A program made the translations under genes and the position numbers. The notes beneath the pieces were generated by a model, which was not told the DNA's origin, did not search any database, and saw only the letters and a list, made by a program, of their open reading frames with translations. Shown here in pieces: positions 38,278 to 50,700 of a stretch of DNA of 64,000 bases (position 1 is its first letter; each line of letters starts with the position of its first letter). This DNA comes from Serilophus lunatus (Eukaryota; Chordata; Aves; Passeriformes; Eurylaimidae), in contig VXBA01001027.1 in the NCBI GenBank assembly GCA_013399895.1, forward strand, positions 1,320,374-1,384,373, read 5' to 3'.

Positions 38278-39755
38278 AACTTGAGGAAGGTGCACTTTAT
38301 TTTTGCTACTTTGCTGATTTTCTCCCAGGAGAAGATTTCTTGGTATTTTCAGCAAACTGTTTTGTACGAGAGATTGAGGAATTGGTTTCCTCTGCACTTC
38401 CTGCATAGTTTGACTGTAAATTATGCTGACTTCACTGAAATTTGGGTATCACTATACTGTAATCATATTTATAACTTGTGGACCTATGTGATTGTTGTTC
38501 AGTGATTATGTTTGCCTATGGAAAGGCACTGGACTGGGCAAAGATGTGGAACTTTCAAAGGATGGAAGAGGTTAGCAGGGACTGTAAGGTACAGACAGGT
38601 TGGGTTCTTCTGTCTACTTCTCCATTCACAGCTGCCTTGTTTACCCTGAAATATAAGGGGATTGATTTGAAGGAAATCTGAAAGGAAACAGTTGTTTTAT
38701 GAATTCATTTTCTGGCAAAATCCCTGTTTGTGGCTTATGTTTTTGCCTTAATAGGGAATTCAGGATTGGCCCTTAGCCCAGAATCCCTCTCGGTCATTTC
38801 TGTTACATCTTTTTTTCTTGTTTATCTCAATGAGTAGTGAAAACTTGCATTTCAAAAATTATTTTAATATATCTCAAAATATTTGATACAAAGCATTTTT
38901 CAAATACCTTTTCTACACTAATCAAAGTTGGAACAGAACCGGTTTCTAAAAATATCATTTGAACTTTAAACATGAGGTCACATAAAAAGATAAGCTTATT
39001 TAATACCTAGAAAGTGTGCCAAAATAAAATACTGACTTCAAAATCCTCATTACTTTTCCCATATTGTTCATGTTCTATTATGTTACTGAGTGGTTAAAAT
39101 GAAGTACAGCAAAGTCTTTGTAACAACACGAAATACTGCAAATAATTTTTTTCGTATCTGCAGGGTTTCAGAAGGGAAAATTGGTAGGTTTTTTGATATG
39201 CAAAGAAAATACTCAGACTAAGCATACTGATCATTTGCCCTAAATTTATTTTAATTTATTTAAAAAGCACCTCAGAAACAGGAAAAGGGAAGGAAAAAAC
39301 ATGTTTTAATTGTTGCAAACTTTCAAAATCTTTTTACCTTTCTGTTAAAGTTCTGCTTGTCATGTGAAATTTTGATATGCTAATTTAATTTTATAACATG
39401 CTTTATACTGCAGAAAAGAACAAATCAGATGCTGCAGTGATCCCAAACTTGTAGTTAGATCTGTGCAAATAGGCCCTTAACCCTACCTGAAATCTCATTT
39501 CTGAATCAATATACAACATCATAGAGAATTCTCTGATCTGCTTCTTTAATTGTGCAGCCTTGCCTGCAATGCAGAAAAAATGGTAAAACAGCAATGGCTC
39601 TGGATGGTCTGTATATTAAAAGCATAATGTAATGCTTTTCAATTTTCCTTGTAATCCTGTTGTCACCTAACAAAAAATTACAGTGATCATCTTGTAAAAT
39701 ATTGCCACAGTTTTTATTTACTGCCAAATAAAAATGAATCTTAACTTTGAATGTT
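38278..39755 (+). other. MCCC1: MCCC1 3' UTR (end inferred)
   Basis: Non-coding AT-rich sequence after the stop. AATAAA hexamers occur at 38273-38278 (overlapping the stop), 39023-39028 and 39727-39732. The last is followed by T-rich sequence (gtttttcatttttctcc), so a cleavage site near 39750 is plausible. Alternative ends are possible. Confidence 0.5.
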
Positions 39756-42164
39756 TTTCATTTTTCTCCATTTTGTTCTTTTCTTGGTTGCTTCTGTTGA
39801 TGCATTAGATTAGAGGGTTTTAAGCAGCTGGTTCTGTACCACCATCTGATGATGACACAACCTGCAGATCATGTTTGAGGCAGAAATCCAGACAGTTGTG
39901 ATGGGTTTTGTTGCAGGTTAGTGGCTTGTTTTATCTGGAAATTGAATCTACATACAGCAACACGAGCTCAGTCCTGAAGAGACTCTGCAGCCTGGCATTT
40001 ATTTTTTTCACTCTCTCTGTTTCTAGACCTACTTTGCTACACTGAATCTGTAGCAGAACATTAGAACTCACAGCATGAGGTTCTCTGTTCCCCAAGTCCT
40101 GCACAGTTTGTGCACTCAGCCAGTGAAATAAGAACATGTTCCCTGGAATTGACAAAATGCCCTCCCTTAGGAACGAAGGGAGACAAATAATGTTACCAGT
40201 TTTAACTTTCCCTCACTGCTGAAAATTAGTTGTTAGGTTTTTATAGGTCTCTAATGAGATTGATTTTTCAAACAGTGATGGTTTTATTTCAGAGTAAAAA
40301 TCTCTCACAGAAGTCACTGTCACAATTTGCACACTTTAAGTGTTTTACTGCAATGTGATTTAATTGAATTCAGGGATGCTCTAAGATTTATTAAATATAG
40401 GTTGTTCTGTAACACAGAATTTTAATTTACAAAGTATTTAGAAATCTTTGATTTATTACAACTAAATTCTTGTTTTATACATGTGAATTGCTAAGCAACA
40501 CATGATAGTAACAGCTGTAACTAAACTGTTGTGTCTAGAACGCTTAGTGGTACACTAAAAAAGAAAAAAAATGTAATTGTTTAAAATCAGTATTTTAGTA
40601 TCCCAGCTAATCTGCCAGTAAATTGTTCTCAATATACCTTTTCAAATAGTGCTGTAGTTCTGAAACAATAGTCCTGGATGTTACAGTAACAATGAATCTG
40701 AACTGATTGTAGTTGCAATGGTTTTCTGTTGCTGCCAGGGCAGAGAAGGGGCTGGGTCACAGGATACACAGTTCAGCCACAGCTGACAGTCCACAGGAAA
40801 GAACGAGGCTGTTGGTGTCCTGGACTCACTTCTGTGAGACAGGACCAGCACTCCATGAGCTGGTTGGATCAGGTATGGATGATCCTGCCTGGCAGTGGGA
40901 ATGGTACACGACCAAAATGAGAGCCTTTAGTAAACTTTAGTTATTCCCCCTGTGGGGATCTCGGTCTCTTCTGCACTCTCCAGCTGCTGCCAACTTCTGC
41001 AGCTTATACCCAGGGGAGATCTTGGTGTGGCGCCTGAATCCCATGTGGGATCAGTGATTAGGACACACGGAGTGGGAAGCAGGAGGGCAGGACTGTGTTC
41101 TCCTTTCAGCCACTGACTCACCGTGACCTCAGGTAAGTCACTTGGTAGATACCTGACTGTGTTTCCTCCTGATTAATGAGGTTGATGGCAATCAAAACAT
41201 GGCAAAATTTGTGAACACAGTGATTTATAAATTATTTTCTTTGCTTGTTGGGGAAGTTGTAATTCCAGGTGTAGACAATTTCTACTTGTCGAGATGTTTT
41301 TTAACCTTTTATACAGCAAATATTGATACTAAAGAACTATACAGTTTCCAATGTGTATTGTGCCCTTTGTTGTAATGGTTGTACTAGCTAGCTACCAGAA
41401 AATCCTTGCTTCTGCCCTCATGCTGATTAAAAAATAAATATTTGAGTGTTTTTTGGCAGGACCTTTAAAATTTAGTCAATTGTAGGGGAAAAACAACAGT
41501 TGATCTGGGAACAAAACTCTTTTACTAAAGCAAGTTGTACCTATTTCAAAGGACATATCAACCACTGCACTCTCAAAGGAATATTCACTTTTGCTGGTAA
41601 TCCTTCTTTTTGGTCAGATCAGGAATTTTGTCTGTGTTCTGTCCTGTTTGTAAAAAGCTACACAGCCCTGTGTAGAATGTATTTACTGGACAGTTAATGC
41701 CAATGGATTAAGGTCTGAACTTCCAGCTTTTACACAAGGTAAATTCTCAAGAGATACCTTAACTGCTTTTACGGTTATGTTCCAGATACATATTTTTACA
41801 CACGTATGCTTCACTCTGATACTGGAGCATAGTCTTCTGCATAAGATTTCCACTTGGAAAATAACATACGCTAATGAACACTGTATTAAAAAACCAATAT
41901 TACAGAACTAGGTAATTGAAGCCTTGGTATTTGTTTTTATGTAGACTGATTGTATTTCTTGAAAGAAGAGATTCTAAAAGCAAATTTGAGATGTTTTATG
42001 TTATCTTAAAACCTATTCATTATACAAAGAATCCATGTTAAAATAACCATGGATGTTCCAGTTGAGTATTTTTTATTATAGCAGTAATAAGCAAGTAAAA
42101 CACGTATCTGGAGTCCTGCTGGGCTTTAAAATTACAGGAGTAGCTGGATTTTAGCTTTAATCCA
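39756..42164. other. Intergenic DNA 3' of MCCC1
   Basis: No exon recognised. It contains an ancient SINE-like copy (about 41041-41195); the rest is AT-rich unique sequence. Confidence 0.5.
41041..41195 (+). repeat. Ancient tRNA-derived CORE-SINE/MIR-like copy
   Basis: The order of diverged segments matches MIR/CORE-SINE families: gtgattaggacacacgg (tRNA-like head), gcaggagggcaggactgtgt, cactgactcaccgtgacctc, aggtaagtcacttgg, gtttcctcctgattaatgag. The match is by memory of the family consensus and is heavily diverged, so boundaries are approximate. Confidence 0.55.
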
Positions 42165-42711
42165 TGTCCTGGTTTCAGCTGGGAGTTTAAATTTACAGCC
42201 TTGCACCAGTACCAGGAAGAGTTTTGGATTCTCTGTGAGAATAATGTTTGTAACAAAGCGATGTTTTAGTTGTTGCTGAGTAGTTGCTTATTTTGAGTCA
42301 AGGACTTTTCAGTTTCCCATGCTCTTGGCAACAAGCAAGTGTTTAAGGAGCTGGGAGGGGGCATAGCCAGGATAGCTGACCCAAGCTATCCAAAGGGATA
42401 TTCCATGCCATAGAACATCATGCCCAGCATATAAATGGGGGAAGTTGGTCAGGAGCCACTGACAGCTGCCTGGGGACAGGCTGAGCATCAGTCAGCGGGG
42501 GTTAAACACCTGTATGGAGCATCACTTGTCTCTGTTGGGCTCTATTTCTTGCTTTCTTTTTGTTGTCTTGCTTTTAATTACAGCTGCATTATTATTTACT
42601 ATCTTTTATTTCAATTATTAAACTGTTCTTTATCCCACTTTCCTCCCCATCCCAGTGGGAGGTGGGGCGTGCAGAGGGTACCTGGTTGCTGGCTGGAGTT
42701 AAACCATGACA
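42165..42711 (+). mobile_element. Avian endogenous retrovirus LTR
   Basis: A 547-bp block starts TGTCCTGGTTTCAGCTGGG and ends ggttaaaccatgaca-type sequence (here ggagttaaaccatgaca), the TG...CA ends of a common bird ERV LTR. Inside are a TATA-like tataaa (42430-42435) and attaaa (42617-42622) as a possible polyadenylation signal. Orientation is +. It is followed by tttttggtgcccagtgtggg, resembling a retroviral primer-binding-site region. This is an old non-coding copy, with no open gag, pol or env frame seen. Confidence 0.8.
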
Positions 42712-43278
42712 GTCCTTTTTGGTGCCCAGTGTGGGACACAAAGGGTGGAGATAACAGAGCGTGGAAAACACATTTATTACACGCATAATTATTATATTAA
42801 TAGTGACTGGTCACAATGTTGTTTTGTTTGTTCCCAAAGTTGCTGTGCTTGTTCCCAGGATGTTCCCTTCTGTGCTGTTTATCACCTCTGGGGGCTGGGC
42901 TAAGGTTAATTCTGCTGTACTTTGTAACACTGGCTTATGATACAATAGAATTGCTGGTTATGAAACAAAAGGGAAGACAATCACAAATGGGGGTTCTCCC
43001 AGGAAAATTGCTGCTCCAGTCTCCAGTGGGCAGTTGCCCACACAGAGAGGAAGCTTTAATCTCACTCCTCATCCTGGGAGGGACATCTGGGTTTGTGTCA
43101 CTGTGTGGGTCAGAGGCCCTAGCACATCAGGCCCACAGGAGTGTAGGGCTCAAAGTCAATCCTGTGCACAGTTGCATCCCAAAGCCATCAAGCTCTAAAG
43201 GGGCAGAACCTACTTGCCTTTTTTCCCCACCCCAGTGGATGTGAGTGAGCAGCTGCCAGCTGGGGTTAAACCATGACC
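42712..43278 (+). mobile_element. ERV internal leader and truncated second LTR end
   Basis: Sequence after the LTR includes ggtgcccagtgtgggacaca and gagataacagagc, as in ERV untranslated leaders. At about 43225-43278 a second, truncated LTR 3' end appears (gagtgagcagctgcc, then ctggggttaaaccatgacc), again followed by a ctggtgcc motif. No retroviral protein frame is present. The element is internally deleted or composite. Its exact right edge is uncertain. Confidence 0.55.
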
Positions 43279-46200
43279 GGCTGTTTTCCATAAACAGTTC
43301 TGGTGCCAAAAAGTTGCTCTTGAAATGGTAATTGGTCTCTGTGAATGACAGCCAACCTCCTCATTTAAAAAAGTAGGGAAACAAGGAGATGTTAAAGACT
43401 AGAGTCAGCAAAGCTCCAAAGAGTGTCTGGTGAAAAGGACTACAGCTTGTGTGTCTGCATTGTCCTGCAGTCTGCCCACCTCCAAGGCAAAAGGCTCTAC
43501 CTCCCATACATGCACCTTAAATTACTGTTTTGTATATTAATACCAAAATGTATGCTCTGAATTGGGATGTCTTATCTTTATTAAGTTGAACAATTAAAAT
43601 TACTGGGATAGGGAAATAGGTGTCTCCATCTCCAAGATTCTTGAAAGCACCTGTAATTCTTTGTAGTTAGAATGGAAAGCTGCTTACAGTTCAAAGGTGT
43701 AGGTTTTAATAGTGAAGATGTGATGGCACTGTCCGGATTACAGCTTGGTAAATTTTAATTCTTTCTTGTTGCAAAGATCATACCTTGTATTACAGAAGTT
43801 CTAAGCTAAAAAATGTCCTTATCTCATAAAAATCAACTCTCTATGTCAATTCTTACTGCCCTCTCATTTCCTAATTGATATTGCTTAAAATGCCTTGATT
43901 TTAGTATATTTATCTCAGTACTTAAAATTTTTGAGTTAAAAAAATACAGAAGCCTTGCAGTCTGTTGCCTTTTAGGTGTTATGGAAAGTCTCAGTTTATT
44001 CAGGCCTGGCAGGGTTTGGTTGGGTATGTGAGGTTTTCTTAGGCTCACTGACCTGACTTTGTTTCCTTTGTCACATTAATCTTTCCTGCTCCCTCCCAGA
44101 GATACTGACACAGCTGCTAACAGTGCCTTGGACTGGGTGTAATAACTTGTTAACCTCTTGTGTAATGCAGGAAGGATGAAAAACTTAATAGAAGGTGAAC
44201 ACCCTTCCCTGCAACCTACAAACAACAATCTCCTGATGTTGGCACTGTCACTTTGCAGGTTAAGTTGCTCAGACACCTACAGGAGGACTCACACTGTTTA
44301 CTTCCTCTGTGCTTCTTTTAGTGCAGAAAAAACCCACGGGCTGATACAGATATTCCATCTGTATCAGCTGAAGAGCACAACAGGAGCAGACCTGTACCTG
44401 TGGGTGCCAAGGAACCTCATGCCTACAAAGTGTCATTAAATCTCCTCATGCAGGATCGTTCAGGGGACTTTGTTCTCTTGGTTAAACATGTGGCCAGTTT
44501 GCAGGCACAGGGCCACAGTCACAACCACTTTATGGCTACTCCGTCAGTGTAAGATGAACTCCTGTTTTCACTTTCTAGTGCATAAAATAGGTGACAAAAA
44601 GATGTGGGGCTTAGAAAGACATTTCCAGGTTGTTGTTGTACTTCATAAAGCTTTGGGCCTGTTCCTCAGAAAGTGCTCTAAGTAGGAGTTCTCAGCAGGG
44701 AGATTACACTAAAGGGATTCTGCATTGACTGAACATGAGACTTGCTCCTCTGTCTGCTCGAGAGCTCAAGTCAGTGTAAAACAGCTCAATGTTACAGTCA
44801 GAATGAAGCATTTGACACACTTGGATTTAAAAAAAGATCACTGCCTGGTTCTCCTGGGGTTCACATGACATCACAAAACATCATTGGCTCACACAACAAA
44901 ACAAGGCAGGCGTGTCAGCCTTAAAATAAATTAAACAAGTCATCATGTTACTGTGGTCACAGTGATTATGCTGGGTGCAGATTGCACAATGAATATTTCC
45001 TTCTCATCTCTCTTGCTGAGTGCACGTGTCATGTTTACAAGCAGCAGAGCTCTGTATCCCTGCTCTGACCTGGGGTTCTTCCTGCAGGGAACACATAGCA
45101 GCCCCACTTCAGACAACTTACTCTGAGTATGTACAAATACACCTTTTTGGTGGCCTCGTGGTGCCTCTTGCTTTACAAAGCACCTGTTCTTTTGCTCAGA
45201 AATGGTGAGGGTGAGGTCCAGACAGCACACACATCACAGAAGTGCAGATCTCCTCCTGCAGAGGTACAGCCAGCCCGTAGGTGTGTGGATCTGAGTGGAG
45301 TGGGGGCAGTCTGGCTGTGTCCTGAGGTGTGTGCCTGCCTCCTGCAGTGTGCCACGTAAGGAGAAGGGAACTCAGTCTGCCCAGGCTGAGGCAGATAACC
45401 TGGCCACGATGGCCAAGAGCTCTGGGAAGGGTAATTTCAGATTCAGACATACCATTTACTCTGTAAATCAAACTTAAGACCACACTGCAGCTCCCACTAA
45501 AATCAGTAACACTGGGCTTACAACATAAATGGCAGCCTGAAGCCACTCCTTTTCTCAGGTACAGTTTCACCTTATATGTCAACTTAAATTGGAAAAAAAA
45601 TTCATCCAACAGTCACAAACAGAACCATGTACACTGGAATAGCATCAATCTGCATTTCACATATTTTTTATATTTTACTTGCAGATCACTTACCTTTTTA
45701 TCTGCCCTGCTCAGAAGCAGTTAAGAATGATTTTCCATACCTTACAAAACAGGAATTCATAACACAGAGAAATTTAGTAAATTAGGGAGATTAAATCACG
45801 AGTCAGTCAAAAAATGAAACACCAACACAGTTTGCCCCCAGACAGACTCAAAAAACCCACAAAGAAACTCTGTATTTACAGAAAACCTGCAAGACTCACA
45901 GGCATTAGGGAAAAAAAAAAACACTTAAAAATCCTGTCTCTGTCCTGAGGAATCTACTGCAACCACAACTCATCTCTCAGATTATTGTTACGTGTCGCAA
46001 TAATTCTCCAGAAGGGCTAAATTGTGTCTTCAGGTTGCAGGAGGGCTGTCCCAGCACGTTACAGTGATGGCCATTAGGTAACTTGATGAAATAGGCTTTC
46101 AGCTTTGGCTTTGTCCCCCTTGCTGTGGTTCACATGGACTGGGCTGGTGTGCAGATGTTCGTGGCTGTTCACACTGGCCACTTTGCATCCCTCCTTACTT

Positions 46201-46850
46201 TCAAAAACATGCTTTTTGGTAGGATTCAAGGTATCCAGACAACTGGAGTCTCTCAGGACAGCTGAACTGACATGTATTTCCATATACATAATATCAAGCC
46301 AACTCTCAATTTTGCTGTTTCAGAACATCAGCACAACTGGTCACTTCACAAGACAGGCCTGATTTTTCTCACCAAATACAATTTAACTCCTCACACTCCA
46401 TCTAAAGGTTGTTCTGATTTTCAGCAAAGTAAGCAAGAAGCAATTCAGACCCTTTTCTATAAGAACATGTTTATAAACCCTGAACATCCCTGACAAGGAA
46501 TGGTTTAAAGTCTTAATTACTTTGTGGTGTGTGCAATCATATCATTCATGTAATATAAATACAGAAGCTCACTCCAACAGCAATCAGCTCAGCAGGAGAT
46601 GAGAGAACAAGATCAGATCTCAAACCTTCGTCCTTCACAACAGCAGTCTGCCACTGCTTTGAGTTTTATCAGCAAATATTCTGCTTCCCCAAACTTCCTC
46701 GGCTGCCAAAAGCCTGCAGTGGGTAGAGTAAGCTTTCCTGGGGAAAAAACAACTGCCTGGAATACTGGTACAAACCGTGATTTAACCATTGCAACCTCTT
46801 TTGCTGGTACATCCGTGCTACTGCGGGAACCATATATTCCAACGGGGATC
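43279..46850. other. Intergenic DNA upstream of DCUN1D1
   Basis: No recognisable exon or RNA gene on either strand. It holds the 44340 hairpin and short A-rich tracts. Open frames near 45196-45609 (-) and 46599-46919 (+) have no family-like translation. Confidence 0.5.
44340..44368. repeat. 12-bp inverted repeat in the MCCC1-DCUN1D1 intergenic region
   Basis: gctgatacagat (44340-44351) and its exact reverse complement atctgtatcagc (44357-44368) flank the loop attcc. No T-tract or gene adjoins it. Confidence 0.8.
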
Positions 46851-47273
46851 ACAGCCCGAGCAGGGGAATCGGGGAAATCCTACAGGTGTGGTGCTGCTCC
46901 CGTAAGCAAGCGCCTGTAAAGCTGCTGCTCCGAGACTCCACCTTCCCCAGGTCCCCGTGGCCGCCCAGCAAACGTCTTCCCCTTCTCCTCTGCGAATCCA
47001 TCCTGGAAAGCCCGAGGGATTTTCCCATCTCGCCCCTTTCCAAGTTCAGGTCCCCGGGAACGGCGGCCACGCCCCCGGAGCCCCGCCGGGCGCTGGCACC
47101 GGACCCTCAACGTCTGATATTTAAGAACTAAGAATAACAGGGGAGTTGCCCCGACGCAACAGCGGGTCCCGGGGCGAGGAACCCGCTGGGAGCCCGGAGC
47201 CCCCTCCGCTACAGCCCCCTGGAAGCCGGGGGAGGGGGGAGGAATTCCCCCTTCCCCTCCGAGCCCTCTCGGT

Positions 47274-47322
47274 GCCGTGTCCCCCCCTCATGTCCCGGCC
47301 CCGGCGCCGTGTCCCCCCCTCA
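47274..47322. repeat. GC-rich tandem repeat, 32-bp period, at the gap edge
   Basis: gccgtgtccccccctca is repeated at 47274 and 47306 and runs into the N gap at 47327. Only two copies are visible. Confidence 0.6.
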
Positions 47323-47326
47323 GCCC

Positions 47327-47771
47327 NNNNNNNNNNNNNNNNNNNNNNNNNNNNNNNNNNNNNNNNNNNNNNNNNNNNNNNNNNNNNNNNNNNNNNNNNN
47401 NNNNNNNNNNNNNNNNNNNNNNNNNNNNNNNNNNNNNNNNNNNNNNNNNNNNNNNNNNNNNNNNNNNNNNNNNNNNNNNNNNNNNNNNNNNNNNNNNNNN
47501 NNNNNNNNNNNNNNNNNNNNNNNNNNNNNNNNNNNNNNNNNNNNNNNNNNNNNNNNNNNNNNNNNNNNNNNNNNNNNNNNNNNNNNNNNNNNNNNNNNNN
47601 NNNNNNNNNNNNNNNNNNNNNNNNNNNNNNNNNNNNNNNNNNNNNNNNNNNNNNNNNNNNNNNNNNNNNNNNNNNNNNNNNNNNNNNNNNNNNNNNNNNN
47701 NNNNNNNNNNNNNNNNNNNNNNNNNNNNNNNNNNNNNNNNNNNNNNNNNNNNNNNNNNNNNNNNNNNNNNN
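47327..47771. other. Assembly gap (445 N)
   Basis: A run of N within the GC-rich block, flanked on the left by a C-rich tandem repeat and on the right by ggggtcgggg. Such sequence is hard to read or assemble. The gap length may be an estimate. Apparent open frames through it are artefacts. Confidence 0.99.
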
Positions 47772-50700
47772 CGGGGTCGGGGTCGGGCACCTCGGGGCGG
47801 GGCAGGTGGGTTGCGAGTCTGTGGCCGGAGCCGGCCCTGTGCCCGCAGCAGGGCTGAGGGGGAGGGCAGGGAACTGTCGGGGGGTGCCCGGGGTTTTCCC
47901 TCAGGATTTCGGGCGTCTCGGGGCCCATGAAGTGCTGTGAGCTCACGGGGGAAACTTGGGTGTCGTGGTGCTTCTTGAGCTGGGGTTACGTGGGAGGATT
48001 TCTGCATAATTGTTGTGATGTTCTGGTGAGGCTCCTGTTCGTACAAATGCTGTAAGTGAGGACCTCGCAAAGGTCCCCCCCGCGAAGGTCCCGAGACCTT
48101 GCAAAGGCCCATCTTGCATTTTCTCTGTAATGCTGTTTTCTTCATAGCTGAGGGTTTGCTGTGGACTCCCAAATGGACTGACTTTCACCCTTCCAGATTC
48201 TAGAGGGAAACAGCAGTGATTGGAGCAAAAGTTGATGTTTTTGTCTGCCTAAACAAAAGCAAAACACGTTCCTTTGCTTTACATAAGAGGGGTCCTTATT
48301 GCTTTCTTGCACAGTGTGTTATGCACCAGAGGGAGTGTTTATAGTCATATTTCGAGGCCTTCTCTATATAAAGATATATTATACCTGCTCTTAATGTTAT
48401 TCTGTCAAGTAGTGTTAAAAACATATTAAAAAAATTACAGTGTCACCTTTAATTGATGGAGTTATGTTGGCATAAAAATTTGGTTAGCCAGGATTTAAAT
48501 TAGGGGTGTGCAGGCCTCTAATAAACTTGTCACTGTGTTCCTAGTATAATTTTTAATTGAATATTTTGATGTAGATCTTCACTTGTGTTTTTTATGAGCG
48601 CTTAAGACTGAGGTCTGGGTGAAGTTCAGACTGTAAAGGTGTCTTATTGTAATTCTGCAGGTCTGGGACTGTCTCCACTAGTGCTTACCCAGTAATGTTA
48701 CACAACTTTTTATGAAGCCTTTTTTCCATAAAAATCACCTAGACCTGTCTCACAGTATATCCAGTGTGGGTAGGCAGAATAAACACACAGTTGATGTCTT
48801 GTACATGGCTGTGTTACTGCCTGGCTACGTGGTTAGAAATTGAAATTGAACAATGCTTCAGGAAGTGGCCAAGGAACAGAAATAGTGAGGGATGTTATTC
48901 TGAGAGAAGCTTTTTGTGAGGGACAGCAGAATCCTGTCTGGTGCTTGGAAATACTGAACTGAAGGACCAGCAGACACTTTCTGTGTAGCAATTCTGTTCT
49001 TGTAGGTTGGTATTTATCATATTGGAGGGGGAATGTGGACACTCTGGTCATGACCCTGAGCAGTTGTTCAGCCTGTGCAAACAACTGTGCTCAGGTTGTG
49101 CTTGTTGGCTCCAACACCCAGGGGGAAAGGATGACACCGACACTGAAGTGGCATGAAATGACAGGCTGCAGCTTTTACAAGTGGCAAATACAGCTGTGGA
49201 TTGTTTCTGGTGCCCAGGTGTAGGATTTTTGGACTTGTGGAATGTCAGAATTCTCTGCTTTGTCAGGGGAAAGGCAGGGACACCTCTCCACAGAGATCCA
49301 AAGGTGTCTGTCCACAAACACAAGGCTCACTGTCCCTTTTCCTGCCCCTGTGCTCTGCTGCTCTGGCTTGTCCTTGCAGGGCCTGTGGCTGCTCCCTGAG
49401 GCCAGAAGCTTGGCCAGCACAGCCAGGGCTCCTCCAGTGGAGGCTCCTGCAGCTGGGCCCTGGCTGCTGCTCACCACTGCAGCACTGCTGGCTCAGGCTC
49501 GGTCTCACCAGGGTCCCATTGCCTTCAGGACAAAGGTTTCCTGCCTCTGGGCTCTCTGCATCTGGTAACAGCCTGCTGGGCTCCCTCTGGCCTTTCAGGG
49601 AACGTGACCAGTGTTCCTGTGCAGTGCTCAGGGGTACCCTGGCAGCGTTGCTTGGGTTGCTGGGAGCAATCTGCCTCCTTTCCCAACAGAGCAGCTCCTG
49701 CAGTGCTGACCTCCCTCAGCTTCCCTGCAGTGAGTTCCTGCTTTGTGTCATCCCGAGGGCAAGTGAGGTGCCCACAAACCAAGGCACAGCTGGTCCAGTT
49801 TGCCCTGAACCACCTTCTCTGAGAAGTTACAACCTGTGCCATCCTGAGTGGTTTAATGGAAGGAGGACTCTGTGTGATAATCATGTCAGGTGTGTGAGTA
49901 CCCTTATCTTCATCCAGAGCTAACCCTGCCTCTATTTACATGAGCTATTGTATTGTCCAGTTTGTGTTCTTTGAAGAGTATTTGTGTGCTGATAAATACA
50001 TCATTTCTTACTGCCACCCTCAGCTGACAGGAAGTTGTAAAGTTGAGTGTTACAAGAATTCCATGTGTGACGCTGTCTGCTGCGATGTTATTGTACTTCA
50101 TGACATTGTTATGCAGTGTTTAACTCCACAAGCTGTTCTGCAAGGCTGTTTTCTGTGCTGCATATTCATGTCTGTAGCAGTTTGTTGATATTAAATATTT
50201 TGGGCTTGGGTTGTCCTGTAGTAAAAGTTGTGGATTCTTGGCATTACACTGAGGACGGAGCAGTCGAGTGCTGGACAAGATGGTGCATGATCTTGTTTCC
50301 TCTCCTGGCTCACCAGAGATCCCTTTGAACTAAGGCTGTAAAATCACTTTTAAGTAGAGCCATGAAAGCCATGAAAAAATTATTCAGGAATATGAACTAC
50401 TCTGAGAACAAGGTGTGAAATTTATTATGTAGCTTTTGATATTTTACTCATGTTTTATGGTGCCAAGGCAAATATATGATATGAATGCAGCTTCTAATGG
50501 CTGAATGGACTTTCTGCCCCAGACCAGAGCTAAGAATTCTGAACAAATGGCCGCTTTATTTTGTCCTTTTTTATTTGGAAAAGCCCTGATTTTTGGTGCT
50601 TCCTTCACTGTTCAGGTTAATGTGAATTGCCATTACATCTGCTGCAGGTTTCTGGGTACTTACATACTGACCTGCCTGCATGCAAGTGCTAAAAGGATTT

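Larger units (their letters stand above)
46850..47960 (+). promoter_or_regulatory. DCUN1D1: CpG-rich DCUN1D1 promoter region, interrupted by a gap
   Basis: GC- and CpG-rich DNA begins near 46850 and continues past the N-run to about 47960, then falls back to AT-rich intron. It is the only such block upstream of the DCUN1D1 coding exons, so it most likely holds the first exon. Two copies of gccgtgtccccccctca (47274-47290, 47306-47322) with a 32-bp period adjoin the gap. Confidence 0.6.

Noticed and set aside
47146..48172. Long open frames spanning the N gap
   Set aside because: They are open only because N codons are not stops; most of each translation is X.
49201..49923. 240-codon + strand open frame in DCUN1D1 intron 1
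   Set aside because: It starts at TTG, lies in a GC-richer patch where several frames on both strands are open at once, and its Cys/Leu/Ser-rich translation matches no family I know.
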